Assembly (NCBI RefSeq): GCF_016863195.1
Contig: NZ_BOOK01000017.1
Coordinates: 56,551 to 120,550, forward strand
Source of the DNA: Paraplanobispora takensis
GTDB taxonomy: Bacteria; Actinomycetota; Actinomycetes; Streptosporangiales; Streptosporangiaceae
DNA: 64,000 bases
Reading direction: 5' to 3'
Numbering within the stretch: position 1 is the first letter of the stretch; every line of letters begins with the position of its first letter. Of this stretch, positions 8,477-16,774 are shown one piece after another. Below the pieces are notes generated by a model, which was given only the letters and a program-made list of their open reading frames with translations, was not told the DNA's origin and searched no databases. A program made the position numbers and the translations under genes.

Positions 8477-9934
8477 ATGACCGCAGATGTGAAGACATCC
8501 GCCCCCTCGCCGCCGGTGCCGGCCGCCTACCGCTGGCGCTGGGCGGCCCTGTTCGTGATCCTGGCCGCCGAGGTGATGGACCTCATCGACGCGATGGTCA
8601 CGAACATCGCCGCCCCCAGCATCCGCGAGGACCTGGGCGGCACCCCCGCCACCATCCAGTGGCTCGGCGCCGCCTACACGCTCTCGATGGCCGTCGGCCT
8701 GATCACCGGCGGGCGGCTCGGCGACATCTTCGGGCGCAAGCGCATGTTCCTGATCGGAGCCGTCGGCTTCACCGCCGGCTCCCTGCTGTGCGGGATCGCG
8801 CAGTCCCCCGAGCTGCTCGTCGGCGCGCGGGTCCTGCAGGGCCTGTTCGGCGCGGTGATGCTGCCCCAGGGGCTCGGCATGATCAAGGAGATGTTCCCGC
8901 CGGACGAGATGGGCAAGGCCTTCGGCCTGTTCGGCCCGGTCATGGGCCTGTCCTCGGTCGGCGGTCCCATCCTGGCGGGCTGGCTGGTCGACGCCGACTT
9001 CTTCGGCACCGGCTGGCGCATGATCTTCCTCATCAACCTGCCGCTCGGCCTGGCCGCCGTCGTCGCCGGGCTGCGCTTCCTGCCGGAGTCCCGCTCGCCG
9101 CACCCGCTCAAGCTGGACGTCCCGGGTGTGCTGCTGGCCACGCTGGGCGGGCTGCTGCTGGTCTACCCGCTGGTCCAGGGACGGGAGAGCGGCTGGCCGG
9201 TCTGGTCCTTCGTCATGATGGGCGCCTCCGTCGCGGTGTTCGGGATCTTCGGCTGGTTCGAGTCCCGCAAGAGCCGCACCGGCGGTGACCCGCTGGTCGT
9301 GCCCAGCCTGTTCCGCAAGCGGGCGTTCACCGGCGGCCTGGTGACCGGCCTGGTCTTCTTCTCCTCCATGGCGGGCTTCACCCTGGTCTTCAACCTCTAC
9401 ACCCAGATCGGCCTGGGCTACTCCACCCTGCAGGCGGGCCTCGTCATGATCCCCTGGTCGCTGGGCATGGTCGCCGGCTTCGGCGTCGCCCAGGCCGTCC
9501 AGCGCTTCGGCCGCAAGGTCCTGCAGGGCGGCGTGCTGGTCATGCTCGCCGGCACCCTCGGCCTGCTGTTCACCGTCTCCGTCGCGGGCGCGACGGTCAC
9601 CCCCTGGCAGTTCGTCCCCGCCCTCGTGGTCACCGGCCTCGGCATGGGCATGCTGATGGCGCCCTTCTTCGACATCGTCCTGGCCGGTGTCGAGCAGCAC
9701 GAGACCGGATCGGCCTCCGGCACGCTCACCGCCGTCCAGCAGCTCGGCGGCGCCTTCGGCGTGGCCCTGCTCGGCACGGTCTTCTTCGACATGCTGGCCG
9801 CGCAGGCGGTCCCCGACTTCGGCGGGGTGATGACCGCCATCCTGTGGGTGGTCGCCGGGATGCTCCTGCTGACCTTCCTGGTGGCCTTCCTGCTGCCCCG
9901 GCAGGCCCGGCAGGAGGAGCACGCCGGGCACTGA
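8477..9934 (+). CDS. MFS exporter, DHA2 (EmrB/QacA) family
   Basis: A 485-residue proton-driven multidrug exporter of the 14-helix DHA2 family. Motif A appears as GGRLGDIFGRKRMF (near residue 76), and helix 1 has the family signature LFVILAAEVMDLIDAMVTNIA (split here as about residues 22-42). Helix 5 carries motif C-like SSVGGPILAGWLVD. The ATG at 8477 follows GAGGAG by six bases. It is divergent from a TetR regulator and downstream of several operator dyads, so it is probably induced by its own substrate. A hairpin after the stop, at 10008, ends transcription. Confidence 0.93.
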   Translation: MTADVKTSAPSPPVPAAYRWRWAALFVILAAEVMDLIDAMVTNIAAPSIREDLGGTPATIQWLGAAYTLSMAVGLITGGRLGDIFGRKRMFLIGAVGFTAGSLLCGIAQSPELLVGARVLQGLFGAVMLPQGLGMIKEMFPPDEMGKAFGLFGPVMGLSSVGGPILAGWLVDADFFGTGWRMIFLINLPLGLAAVVAGLRFLPESRSPHPLKLDVPGVLLATLGGLLLVYPLVQGRESGWPVWSFVMMGASVAVFGIFGWFESRKSRTGGDPLVVPSLFRKRAFTGGLVTGLVFFSSMAGFTLVFNLYTQIGLGYSTLQAGLVMIPWSLGMVAGFGVAQAVQRFGRKVLQGGVLVMLAGTLGLLFTVSVAGATVTPWQFVPALVVTGLGMGMLMAPFFDIVLAGVEQHETGSASGTLTAVQQLGGAFGVALLGTVFFDMLAAQAVPDFGGVMTAILWVVAGMLLLTFLVAFLLPRQARQEEHAGH

Positions 9935-9999
9935 ACCGGCAACCGGCGGGCGCCGGACCGGCCCGGGGCGCCCCGCAGCGCCCGGGATGTCGGAGCAGA

Positions 10000-10680
10000 T
10001 CAGATCAGGGGGGTCTCCCGGCCGGGGGACCCCCCGATGCGTTCCGCCACGGCGAGGGTGCGGGAGCCCACGCCGAGGGTGAGGGCGGCCCGCAGGTCGT
10101 CGGGGGTGTCGACGTCGCGGCGGACGGAGTCGACCCCGTTCAGGCACAGCTCCTTGGCGCCGCGCCGCAGGTGGCGGTCACGCGACTCGCCGCCGAAGCC
10201 GGGGGCGAAGGCGGCGCCGGGCCGTGCCCCGTAGAAGGTCGTGCCGACCTCGGCGGCGTCGGGCAGGAAGGACTGCTCGAACTCCGCGGCGGCGGCGAGG
10301 ACGACGGCCAGCTCCGCGGGGCGCAGCGCCGGCAGGTCGGCCTGGAGCGCCCCCACCGCGTCGCCGGGCGCCAGCCGTACCGCCTCGCCGGCGCCGTGGC
10401 GCAGCGCCGCGTTGAGCCCCGCCTCGGGGTCGGCCACCACGTGGGCCCCCACCCCGGACAGCGCGTCGGCCGCCACGGGATCACCCGTCACCACCACGAC
10501 GCGGGCGACGGGCGGGCAGCGCAGCGCGGCCTCGACGGTGTCGCAGGCGATCGCCACGGCCAGCGCGGCCCGATGCGGGCCCGCCGCCTCGGACAGCCGG
10601 GTCTTGGCGGCGACCAGCGTCTTGACCGGGACGACGAGGGTCCACCCGAAGCTCTGGTGAGGAGGCATAACCTTAAGCAT
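10000..10680 (-). CDS. cofC: 2-phospho-L-lactate/PEP guanylyltransferase
   Basis: A 226-residue nucleotidyltransferase of coenzyme F420 synthesis. It activates 2-phospholactate or, in actinobacteria (FbiD), phosphoenolpyruvate with GTP for joining to Fo. Family features are the N-terminal VVPVKTLVAAKTRLS, VVVVTGDPVAADAL, the metal-site region LQADLPALRP and RDVDTPDDLRAAL near the end. I used the ATG at 10680; a second ATG at 10668 is possible. It is divergent from plsC, 67 bases apart. No other F420 gene is in the window, which is normal because these genes are scattered in actinomycetes. Confidence 0.9.
   Translation of the reverse strand: MLKVMPPHQSFGWTLVVPVKTLVAAKTRLSEAAGPHRAALAVAIACDTVEAALRCPPVARVVVVTGDPVAADALSGVGAHVVADPEAGLNAALRHGAGEAVRLAPGDAVGALQADLPALRPAELAVVLAAAAEFEQSFLPDAAEVGTTFYGARPGAAFAPGFGGESRDRHLRRGAKELCLNGVDSVRRDVDTPDDLRAALTLGVGSRTLAVAERIGGSPGRETPLI
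10008..10035. terminator. Bidirectional hairpin in the cofC 3' end
   Basis: Two 14-base arms, GGGGGGTCTCCCGG and CCGGGGGACCCCCC, form a near-perfect inverted repeat with one T-G pair. It lies 73 bases after the DHA2 exporter stop and inside the last codons of the convergent cofC, so it can end the exporter transcript. Confidence 0.5.
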
Positions 10681-10747
10681 CCCGCCTCGACACAATCCGG
10701 AGCCAACCGGGAGACTTGAGGCGCACCCCGTGCAGATGGAGGAGCAC

Positions 10748-11461
10748 ATGAGACGTCCGGGCTGGCCGACCAGGTTCTGGGTCGCCCTGGCCGTGGTGAT
10801 CGTCAAGCCGATCTCCTGGCTCCTGGTGAAGAAGGACTGGCGGCGGGCCGACCGGCTGCCCCGCGAGGGCGCCATGATCATGGCGACGAACCATCTGTCG
10901 TGGCTGGACCCGATCCTGATCGCCCACTTCCTCTACAACAACGGGCGCTGGCCGGTGATCCTGGCCAAGGCCGCGCTCTTCAAGGTGCCGGGACTGGGCC
11001 GCGCGGTGCGCTCGCTGCTGGCCATCCCGGTCTACCGGGGCAGCGCCGACGCCATCCGCTCGCTGAGGGCCGCCGAGGAGCGCATCGCCGAGGGATCGTG
11101 CGTGATGTTCTATCCCGAGGGCACCTGCACCCGCGACCCGAACTTCTGGCCGATGGAGGGCAAGACCGGGGCCGCCAGGATGGCCCTGGAGACCGGCGTG
11201 CCGGTGATCCCGGTGGCGCACTGGGGCGCCCAGGAGATCCTGCCCTACGGCAGCAGGCGGCCCCGGCTGCTGCCCCGCAAGACCTTCCGCGTGCTGGTCG
11301 GCCCGCCGGTGGACCTGTCGAAGTACCGGGACCGGCCGATCCAGGCCGACGTCCTGCGCGAGGCCACCGCCGACATCATGGCGGCGATCACGGCCCTCCT
11401 CGCCGAACTGCGCGGGGAGAAGGCGCCCGATGTGCCCTTCAAGAAGCCCTCTCACGGCTGA
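10748..11461 (+). CDS. plsC: 1-acylglycerol-3-phosphate acyltransferase
   Basis: A 237-residue PlsC-family enzyme that acylates lysophosphatidic acid to phosphatidic acid at the membrane. The catalytic NHX4D block is NHLSWLDPI, and the substrate-binding block is YPEGTCTRD (usual EGTRS/EGTCT form). A hydrophobic N-terminal helix ([18 protein letters not shown]) anchors it. The ATG at 10748 has the best ribosome binding site, GGAGGA; an in-frame GTG at 10730 is less likely. gpsA follows 20 bases later, so two consecutive steps of glycerophospholipid synthesis are co-transcribed. Confidence 0.93.
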   Translation: MRRPGWPTRFWVALAVVIVKPISWLLVKKDWRRADRLPREGAMIMATNHLSWLDPILIAHFLYNNGRWPVILAKAALFKVPGLGRAVRSLLAIPVYRGSADAIRSLRAAEERIAEGSCVMFYPEGTCTRDPNFWPMEGKTGAARMALETGVPVIPVAHWGAQEILPYGSRRPRLLPRKTFRVLVGPPVDLSKYRDRPIQADVLREATADIMAAITALLAELRGEKAPDVPFKKPSHG

Positions 11462-11481
11462 GTTCGGCGTACGGTGATGAA

Positions 11482-12489
11482 ATGACCAAGGCGGCCGTAT
11501 TCGGGACGGGCTCATGGGGCACCACCTTCGCGATGCTCCTCGCGGGGGCGGGCACGGAGACGATCCTGTGGGGCAGACGCGCGGAGGTCGTCGAGGCGAT
11601 CGACCGGCGCCACGTCAACCCCGACTACCTGCCGGACACGGTGCTGCCCGACACGCTGCGCGCCACCACCGACCCGGCCGAGGCCCTCGACGGCGCCGAC
11701 TTCGTGGTGCTGGCCGTGCCCTCGCAGACCCTGCGGGGCAACCTGACCGCCTGGAAGCCCCACCTGCCGCCGGAGGCGGTGCTGGTGAGCCTGATGAAGG
11801 GCATCGAGCTCGGCACCACCAAGCGGATGAGCGAGGTGATCTGCGAGGTGGCCGAGGTGCCGCAGGAGCGGGTCGCGGTGGTCTCCGGCCCCAACCTGGT
11901 CGGTGAGATCGTCCTCGGGCAGCCCGCGGCGACCGTGGTGGCCTGCCCCGACGAGCGGGTCGCCGAACGCCTGCAGGAGGCCTGCCACCTGCCCTGGTTC
12001 CGGGCCTACACCAACCCCGACGTGGTGGGCGTCGAGCTCGGCGGGGCGGTCAAGAACGTGATCGCCCTGGCGGTCGGGGTCGCCGCGGGCATGGGGCTGG
12101 GCGACAACGTCGGGGCGATGCTCATGACGCGCGGCCTGGCGGAGATCTCCCGGCTGGGCGCGGCCCTGGGCGCCGACCCGCACACCTTCGCCGGCCTGGC
12201 CGGGATGGGCGACCTGGTGGCGACCTGCACCTCGCCGCTGTCGCGCAACCGCACCTTCGGCGAGAACCTCGGCAAGGGCATGACCCTGGAGGAGGTGATC
12301 GCCGCGACCAAGCAGACCGCCGAGGGCGTCAAGTCCTGCGAGTCGGTCCTGGAGCTGGCCAGGAAGCACGACGTGGAGATGCCGATCACCGAGGTCGTGG
12401 TGGCCGTCGTCCACGACGGCATGCCTCCCGGCGAGGCCGGGATGCTGCTGATGTCCCGCAGTCCCAAACCCGAACGGTACGGCGTGTGA
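11482..12489 (+). CDS. gpsA: Glycerol-3-phosphate dehydrogenase [NAD(P)+]
   Basis: A 335-residue enzyme that reduces dihydroxyacetone phosphate to glycerol-3-phosphate for phospholipids. The N-terminal Rossmann motif is [12 protein letters not shown]. Further signatures are SLMKGIE, VSGPN (substrate loop) and [15 protein letters not shown] with the catalytic lysine. Length is typical. It follows plsC by 20 bases and overlaps the next start by four bases (GTGTGA at 12486-12491), so the PLP-fold gene is translationally coupled to it. Confidence 0.97.
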   Translation: MTKAAVFGTGSWGTTFAMLLAGAGTETILWGRRAEVVEAIDRRHVNPDYLPDTVLPDTLRATTDPAEALDGADFVVLAVPSQTLRGNLTAWKPHLPPEAVLVSLMKGIELGTTKRMSEVICEVAEVPQERVAVVSGPNLVGEIVLGQPAATVVACPDERVAERLQEACHLPWFRAYTNPDVVGVELGGAVKNVIALAVGVAAGMGLGDNVGAMLMTRGLAEISRLGAALGADPHTFAGLAGMGDLVATCTSPLSRNRTFGENLGKGMTLEEVIAATKQTAEGVKSCESVLELARKHDVEMPITEVVVAVVHDGMPPGEAGMLLMSRSPKPERYGV

Positions 12490-13700
12490 ACCGACGCATG
12501 TCCCGGCTCCCGGGCGAGAACACCCGTTCGGCGCACCTGCCGGACCCGGTGACGCCCGGACCGGCCCCCCTCGGCCCGCCGGTCTGGCGCAGCTCCGCCT
12601 GGCGCTTCGACACCGCCGCCGACCACACCGAGGCCCCCGGCGGCAAGGCCCGTCGTCCGGTCGAGAACCCCACCGTCGCCGCGTTCGCCGCGGCCGTGGC
12701 CTCGCTGGAGGGCGCGGCGGCCCCCAAGGACGTCGCCGGTCAGGCCTTCTCCTCGGGGATGGCGGCGGTCAACGCGGTGCTGATGACCTTCCTGCGCGCG
12801 GGGACGCACGTCGTGGCCCCCGCCCCGGTGCACGGCGGCACCCACTCGCTGATCACCAACGTGCTGTCCAGGTTCGGGGTGAGCGCCGACTTCGTCGACT
12901 ACGCCGACCTGAACCGGGTGCACGAGGCGGTCAGGTCCAGCACCAAGATCATATACGCGGAGACGCTGTCCGACCCGGCGACGGCCGTGGCCGACATCCG
13001 CGGCCTCTACCGGATCGCCCGCGCCGCCGGGGCGCTGCTGGTGGTCGACTCGACCCACGCCACCCCCGTCGTGTGCCGGCCCCTGGAGCACGGGGCCGAC
13101 CTGGTGGTGCACTTCGCGGCCCCCTACCTCGGCGGGCACGACGACTGCGCCGGCGGGGTCGTCGTGGGCCGTCCCGACCTGGTGTCCCGGCTCCGTGAGG
13201 TCGTGGCCGACACCGGCGGCACGCTCTCGCCCGACGAGGCCTTCCTGCTGCGCCGCGGGGTGGAGACCCTCACGCTGCGGGTGCGCCGCATGTGCGCCAC
13301 CGCGACGGTGTTCGCCGCCGCCGTGGCCAAGCACCCCGCCGTCCGCAAGGTCGGCTACCCCGGACTGCCGGGCCATCCGGGCCACCGGCTCGCCAGGCAC
13401 CTGTTCGACTCCGGTCCCGAGGGCACCCGGTACGGCGCCTGCGTGACGGTCATCCCGCACGGCGGCCACGACGCCGGGGCGCGGCTCCTGGACGCCCTCC
13501 GCCTGGTCTCGATCTCCGGCTCGGCCGGCGGCACCCGCACCAAGGCCGTCCACGCGGCCTCCGCCGGTCGCCGCCAGCCCGGAGGGGGACCGGGGGCCGA
13601 CGCGGCGGCCGTGCGCTTCTCCATCGGCCTGGAGGACGCCGAGGACCTCATCATGGACGTCACCGAGGCGCTCGACTCCCTGCGGACGTCACGGACATAG
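12486..13700 (+). CDS. Cys/Met-metabolism PLP-fold protein without the catalytic lysine
   Basis: A 404-residue member of the cystathionine gamma-synthase/lyase family (fold type I). Recognisable parts are [18 protein letters not shown], the phosphate-loop region [11 protein letters not shown], the cofactor aspartate in [11 protein letters not shown] and [14 protein letters not shown]. The Schiff-base site, normally VLHSxTKYLGGHSD, reads [15 protein letters not shown]: the codon at 13122-13124 is CCC, so residue 213 is Pro instead of Lys. The flanking YLGGH is intact, so alignment is not in doubt. It cannot form the usual internal aldimine and may be non-catalytic or use another chemistry. The start codon overlaps the gpsA stop; ddl follows after 65 bases. 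Confidence 0.85.
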   Translation: MNRRMSRLPGENTRSAHLPDPVTPGPAPLGPPVWRSSAWRFDTAADHTEAPGGKARRPVENPTVAAFAAAVASLEGAAAPKDVAGQAFSSGMAAVNAVLMTFLRAGTHVVAPAPVHGGTHSLITNVLSRFGVSADFVDYADLNRVHEAVRSSTKIIYAETLSDPATAVADIRGLYRIARAAGALLVVDSTHATPVVCRPLEHGADLVVHFAAPYLGGHDDCAGGVVVGRPDLVSRLREVVADTGGTLSPDEAFLLRRGVETLTLRVRRMCATATVFAAAVAKHPAVRKVGYPGLPGHPGHRLARHLFDSGPEGTRYGACVTVIPHGGHDAGARLLDALRLVSISGSAGGTRTKAVHAASAGRRQPGGGPGADAAAVRFSIGLEDAEDLIMDVTEALDSLRTSRT

Positions 13701-13765
13701 CGCATCGCGGATATGGCGCGTCCGGCAACCGGATCGACCTCCCAGAGGGGGTAGATTCGGTCATC

Positions 13766-14875
13766 ATGAGCGAGCAGCACACGCCCCGGCCACGGGTCGC
13801 AGTCCTCTTCGGTGGCCGCAACTCCGAGCACGCCGTCTCCATCCTCGGAGCGGGAAGCGTGCTGGAGGTCATCGACCGGTCCAAGTACGAGGTGATCCCC
13901 GTGGGGATCGCCCGGGACGGGCGGTGGGTGCTCGCCTCCGGCGACCAGCGCTACGCGATCGAGGGTGGCGAGCTGCCGTCCATCGACGCCCGGGGGGCGG
14001 AGCTGGCGCTGCCGTCGGGCGGCGGCTCGCTGGTGGCCTACGACGCCGGTGAGATCCCCGTCGAGCTCGGCCGGGTCGACGTGGTCTTCCCGGTCATGCA
14101 CGGCCCGTTCGCCGAGGACGGCACCATCCAGGGGCTGCTGGAGATGGCCGGGGTCCGCTACGTCGGCTCCGGGGTGCTCGCCAGCGCGGTCGGCATGGAC
14201 AAGTCCTACATGAAGATGGTGCTGGCCGCCTCGGGCCTGCCCGTCGGCCCGTACGTCACGATCCGCGACCGCGACTGGCGCACCGACCGCGACCGGGTGC
14301 TGAAGGAGGTCCAGGAGCTCGGCTGGCCGGTCTTCGTCAAGCCCGCCAGGGCCGGGTCCAGCCAGGGCATCTCCAAGGCCAGCGACCTGGAGGAGCTGGA
14401 GCGGGCCGTCGAGTTCGCCCGCGAGCACGACCCCAAGGTGCTGGTCGAGGCGGCCGTCACCGGGCGGGAGATCGAGTGCGCGGTGCTGCAGTCGCCGGGC
14501 GACGCGCCCCCGCAGGCCAGCGTCCCCGGCGAGGTCCTGGTCCGCGGCGACCACGAGTTCTTCGACTTCGAGGCCAAGTACATCGGCGACGACATGTCCC
14601 TGTCGGTGCCCGCCGACATCCCCGGCGAGGTGGCCGAGGACCTGCGGGCGATGGCCGTGCGGGCCTTCGAGGCGCTGGGGTGCGAGGGACTGTCGCGGGT
14701 CGACTTCTTCTACACGTCCGACGGGCGGCTGATCCTCAACGAGATCAACACGATGCCGGGCTTCACCGCGATGTCGGTGGCGCCGCAGCTGTGGGCCGCC
14801 AGCGGCCTGCCGTACGGCGAGCTGGTCGACCGGCTGATCCGGCTCGCGCTGGAGCGCTCACCCGGTCTGCGCTAG
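13766..14875 (+). CDS. ddl: D-alanine-D-alanine ligase
   Basis: A 369-residue ATP-grasp ligase that makes the D-Ala-D-Ala dipeptide of peptidoglycan. Signatures are VLFGGRNSEHAVSI at the N-terminus, HGPFAEDGTIQGLLE, the ATP-grasp core VKPARAGSSQGISK and the metal site INEIN-like LNEINTMPGF. The ATG at 13766 follows a weak GAGGGGG 10-15 bases upstream. The 3' end overlaps the convergent lipoprotein gene by 18 bases. Linked gpsA-ddl is normal for actinomycetes. Confidence 0.97.
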   Translation: MSEQHTPRPRVAVLFGGRNSEHAVSILGAGSVLEVIDRSKYEVIPVGIARDGRWVLASGDQRYAIEGGELPSIDARGAELALPSGGGSLVAYDAGEIPVELGRVDVVFPVMHGPFAEDGTIQGLLEMAGVRYVGSGVLASAVGMDKSYMKMVLAASGLPVGPYVTIRDRDWRTDRDRVLKEVQELGWPVFVKPARAGSSQGISKASDLEELERAVEFAREHDPKVLVEAAVTGREIECAVLQSPGDAPPQASVPGEVLVRGDHEFFDFEAKYIGDDMSLSVPADIPGEVAEDLRAMAVRAFEALGCEGLSRVDFFYTSDGRLILNEINTMPGFTAMSVAPQLWAASGLPYGELVDRLIRLALERSPGLR

Positions 14876-15304
14876 CGCGGCCTTGACGGGATCCGCGAGG
14901 TCGACCAGGACGGCCTCCGGAACGTGCTTGCGGGAGATCGTCACCTCGACGTAGGCCGCCCTGCCGACGGAGGTGAACAACGTCGGCAGGGACGGGGAGC
15001 TGAACCACGCCACGTCGTTGATCACGGGCACCTCGTCCGTGGGTGCCATGTTCACCGGCCGGGGGACCCCGCAGCGCAGTGCGATCTCGCCCTCCCCCCA
15101 CACGGCGACGTACGGCGAGGCGGGCACGGACTCCACCCGCTCCGCCCCCTTGAGCGTCTGCGGCAGCCGCTCGACGAGCGTCCTGCAGGCGGCCGCGGCC
15201 TCGCCCTCCGGGGTGGGAGGGTCCAGCCGGACCGCGCCCCCGCACCCCGCCAGGATCAGCAGGGCGCAGGCGCAGCCCGCCCAACGGGCGAACCGGAATG
15301 GCAT
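14858..15304 (-). CDS. DUF3515 lipoprotein
   Basis: A 148-residue predicted lipoprotein. The signal peptide RFARWAGCACALLILAGC ends in a lipobox (LAGC), after which the mature part has the DUF3515 pattern: VRLDPP, AAACRTLVERLP, VAVWGEGEIALRCGVPRP and VNDVAWF-like VINDVAWFSSPSLP. Proteins of this family sit between ddl and thiL in many actinobacteria. Two mature cysteines (in AAACRTL and LRCGVP) could pair. I chose the ATG at 15304; a longer frame would run into the next gene. Function unknown, on the outer face of the membrane. Confidence 0.85.
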   Translation of the reverse strand: MPFRFARWAGCACALLILAGCGGAVRLDPPTPEGEAAAACRTLVERLPQTLKGAERVESVPASPYVAVWGEGEIALRCGVPRPVNMAPTDEVPVINDVAWFSSPSLPTLFTSVGRAAYVEVTISRKHVPEAVLVDLADPVKAALAQTG

Positions 15305-15329
15305 GTGACTTTCCTGCGAATCGGATGGA

Positions 15330-15563
15330 TCAGATATGGACGATGGGACACGTGAGCGTGCGCGTGATGCCGTCCACCGCCTGAATCTGGGCGACCACGA
15401 GTTTCCCCAGCTCGTCGACATTGCGGGCTTCGGCACGCACGATCACGTCGTAGGGACCGGTGACGTCCTCCGCCTGGGTGACGCCGGAGATCCCGGAGAT
15501 CTCACTCGCCACGCGGGCGGCCTTGCCGACCTCGGTCTGGATAAGGATGTAGGCCTGCACCAT
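15330..15563 (-). CDS. Stand-alone Lrp/AsnC ligand-binding domain
   Basis: A 77-residue protein made only of the RAM (Lrp/AsnC C-terminal) domain: MVQAYILIQTEVGKAARVAS, GVTQAEDVTGPYDVIVRAEA, VDGITRTLTCPIVHI. It lacks a DNA-binding domain. Such SraA-like domains form decamers and may sense amino acids, or modulate full-length Lrp proteins. It is 25 bases upstream of the lipoprotein gene on the same strand and divergent from thiL (51 bases). Confidence 0.9.
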   Translation of the reverse strand: MVQAYILIQTEVGKAARVASEISGISGVTQAEDVTGPYDVIVRAEARNVDELGKLVVAQIQAVDGITRTLTCPIVHI

Positions 15564-15614
15564 AACGTCCTCCCGGGTGATGGGATCAGTGCCGGAGGGC
15601 CACCGTACCCTGTG

Positions 15615-16676
15615 ATGAACGGGAGGTGCGTCATCACAGTCGGAGATCTCGGCGAATTCGGAATCGTTGCACGTATTGCCGGACGCCTGCCCCAGAGCGG
15701 GGCCGTACTGCTCGGCCCCGGGGACGACGCCGCCGTGGTGGGCGCGCCCGACGGGCGGGTCGTCGTGACAACAGACATGTTGCTCGAGGGTAGGCACTTC
15801 CGTCGTGACTGGTCTAGTCCATATGACATCGGTCGTAAAGCCGCAGCGCAGAACCTTTCCGACGTCATTGCGATGGGAGCCGATCCCACCGCGATCGTCG
15901 TGGGCCTCGGCCTGCCCTCCGACGTCGGCACCGGCTGGCTGGACGACCTGACCGACGGCTTCCGCGACGAGTGCGACCTGGTCGGAGCCGGGGTCGCGGG
16001 GGGCGACACCACCCGCTGCGATCTCGTGGTGATCTCCGTCACCGCCCTGGGGGACCTGGGCGGGCGCGCGCCGGTCACCCGCTCGGGGGCCCGGCCGGGC
16101 GACGTGGTCGCGGTGGCGGGACGGCTCGGCCACGCCGCGGCGGGCCTGGCGCTGCTGGAGTCCGGGCACGAGGGTCTGCCCGGCCCGGACGGTCGGCGAA
16201 GAGACGACCCGCGGAGAGACGACCCGCGGAGAGACGGACGCGCGGAGCCGTACGGGTCGGACGAGCGGCGGGAGGACGGCGTGGCGGGGCTGGTCGGAGC
16301 GCACCGCCGCCCCCGGCCGCCCTACCCGTGCGGGCCCCAGGCCGCCGCGCTGGGCGCGACCGCGATGCTGGACGTCAGCGACGGCCTGCTGCAGGACCTC
16401 GGGCATGTGGCCAGGGCCAGCGGGGTGGGCATCGCGCTCGATCCCGGGGCCTTCACCGTCACCCCGGAGATGGAGCGGGTCGCCCGCCTGCTCGCCGCCG
16501 ACCCGCTGGACTGGGTGCTCACCGGGGGCGAGGACCACGCCCTGGCGGCGACCTTCCCTGCGGAGGTACGGCTGCCGCCCGCCTGGACCGTGGTGGGCCG
16601 GGTGACCGGCGGCGAGGGAGTGCAGGTCAGCGGCCGGACGGTGGGGCAGGGCGGCTGGGACCACTTCCGGATGTGA
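15615..16676 (+). CDS. thiL: Thiamine-monophosphate kinase with a repeat insertion
   Basis: A 353-residue ThiL that phosphorylates thiamine monophosphate to the active diphosphate. It shows LGPGDDAAVV, TTDMLLEGRHFRRDW, GRKAAAQNLSDVIAMGA, GGDTTRCD, LDVSDGLLQDLGHVA and GGEDHALAA. Between about residues 187 and 238 there is an Arg/Asp/Pro-rich insertion containing three 15-bp tandem repeats (RRDDP units), which makes the protein longer than the usual 310-330. All catalytic motifs flank the insertion intact. The ATG at 15615 is the first in frame, with no good ribosome binding site. thiD lies two genes downstream. Confidence 0.93.
   Translation: MNGRCVITVGDLGEFGIVARIAGRLPQSGAVLLGPGDDAAVVGAPDGRVVVTTDMLLEGRHFRRDWSSPYDIGRKAAAQNLSDVIAMGADPTAIVVGLGLPSDVGTGWLDDLTDGFRDECDLVGAGVAGGDTTRCDLVVISVTALGDLGGRAPVTRSGARPGDVVAVAGRLGHAAAGLALLESGHEGLPGPDGRRRDDPRRDDPRRDGRAEPYGSDERREDGVAGLVGAHRRPRPPYPCGPQAAALGATAMLDVSDGLLQDLGHVARASGVGIALDPGAFTVTPEMERVARLLAADPLDWVLTGGEDHALAATFPAEVRLPPAWTVVGRVTGGEGVQVSGRTVGQGGWDHFRM
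16200..16244. repeat. 15-bp tandem repeat inside thiL
   Basis: Three consecutive copies of AGAGACGACCCGCGG (the third diverged) encode RRDDP units. Being a multiple of three, copy changes keep the thiL frame. Confidence 0.8.
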
Positions 16677-16774
16677 CATTCCTCATTTCATGCGTCATCA
16701 GTGAAATTTGTGACAAACGCGTATTGAAGATGTTATGAAGATGGGCGGCCATCGTTCCCGGAGAAAGAGGTGAC

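Noticed and set aside
12006..13553. A long minus-strand frame opposite gpsA and the PLP-fold gene
   Set aside because: Antisense shadow of strongly supported genes.
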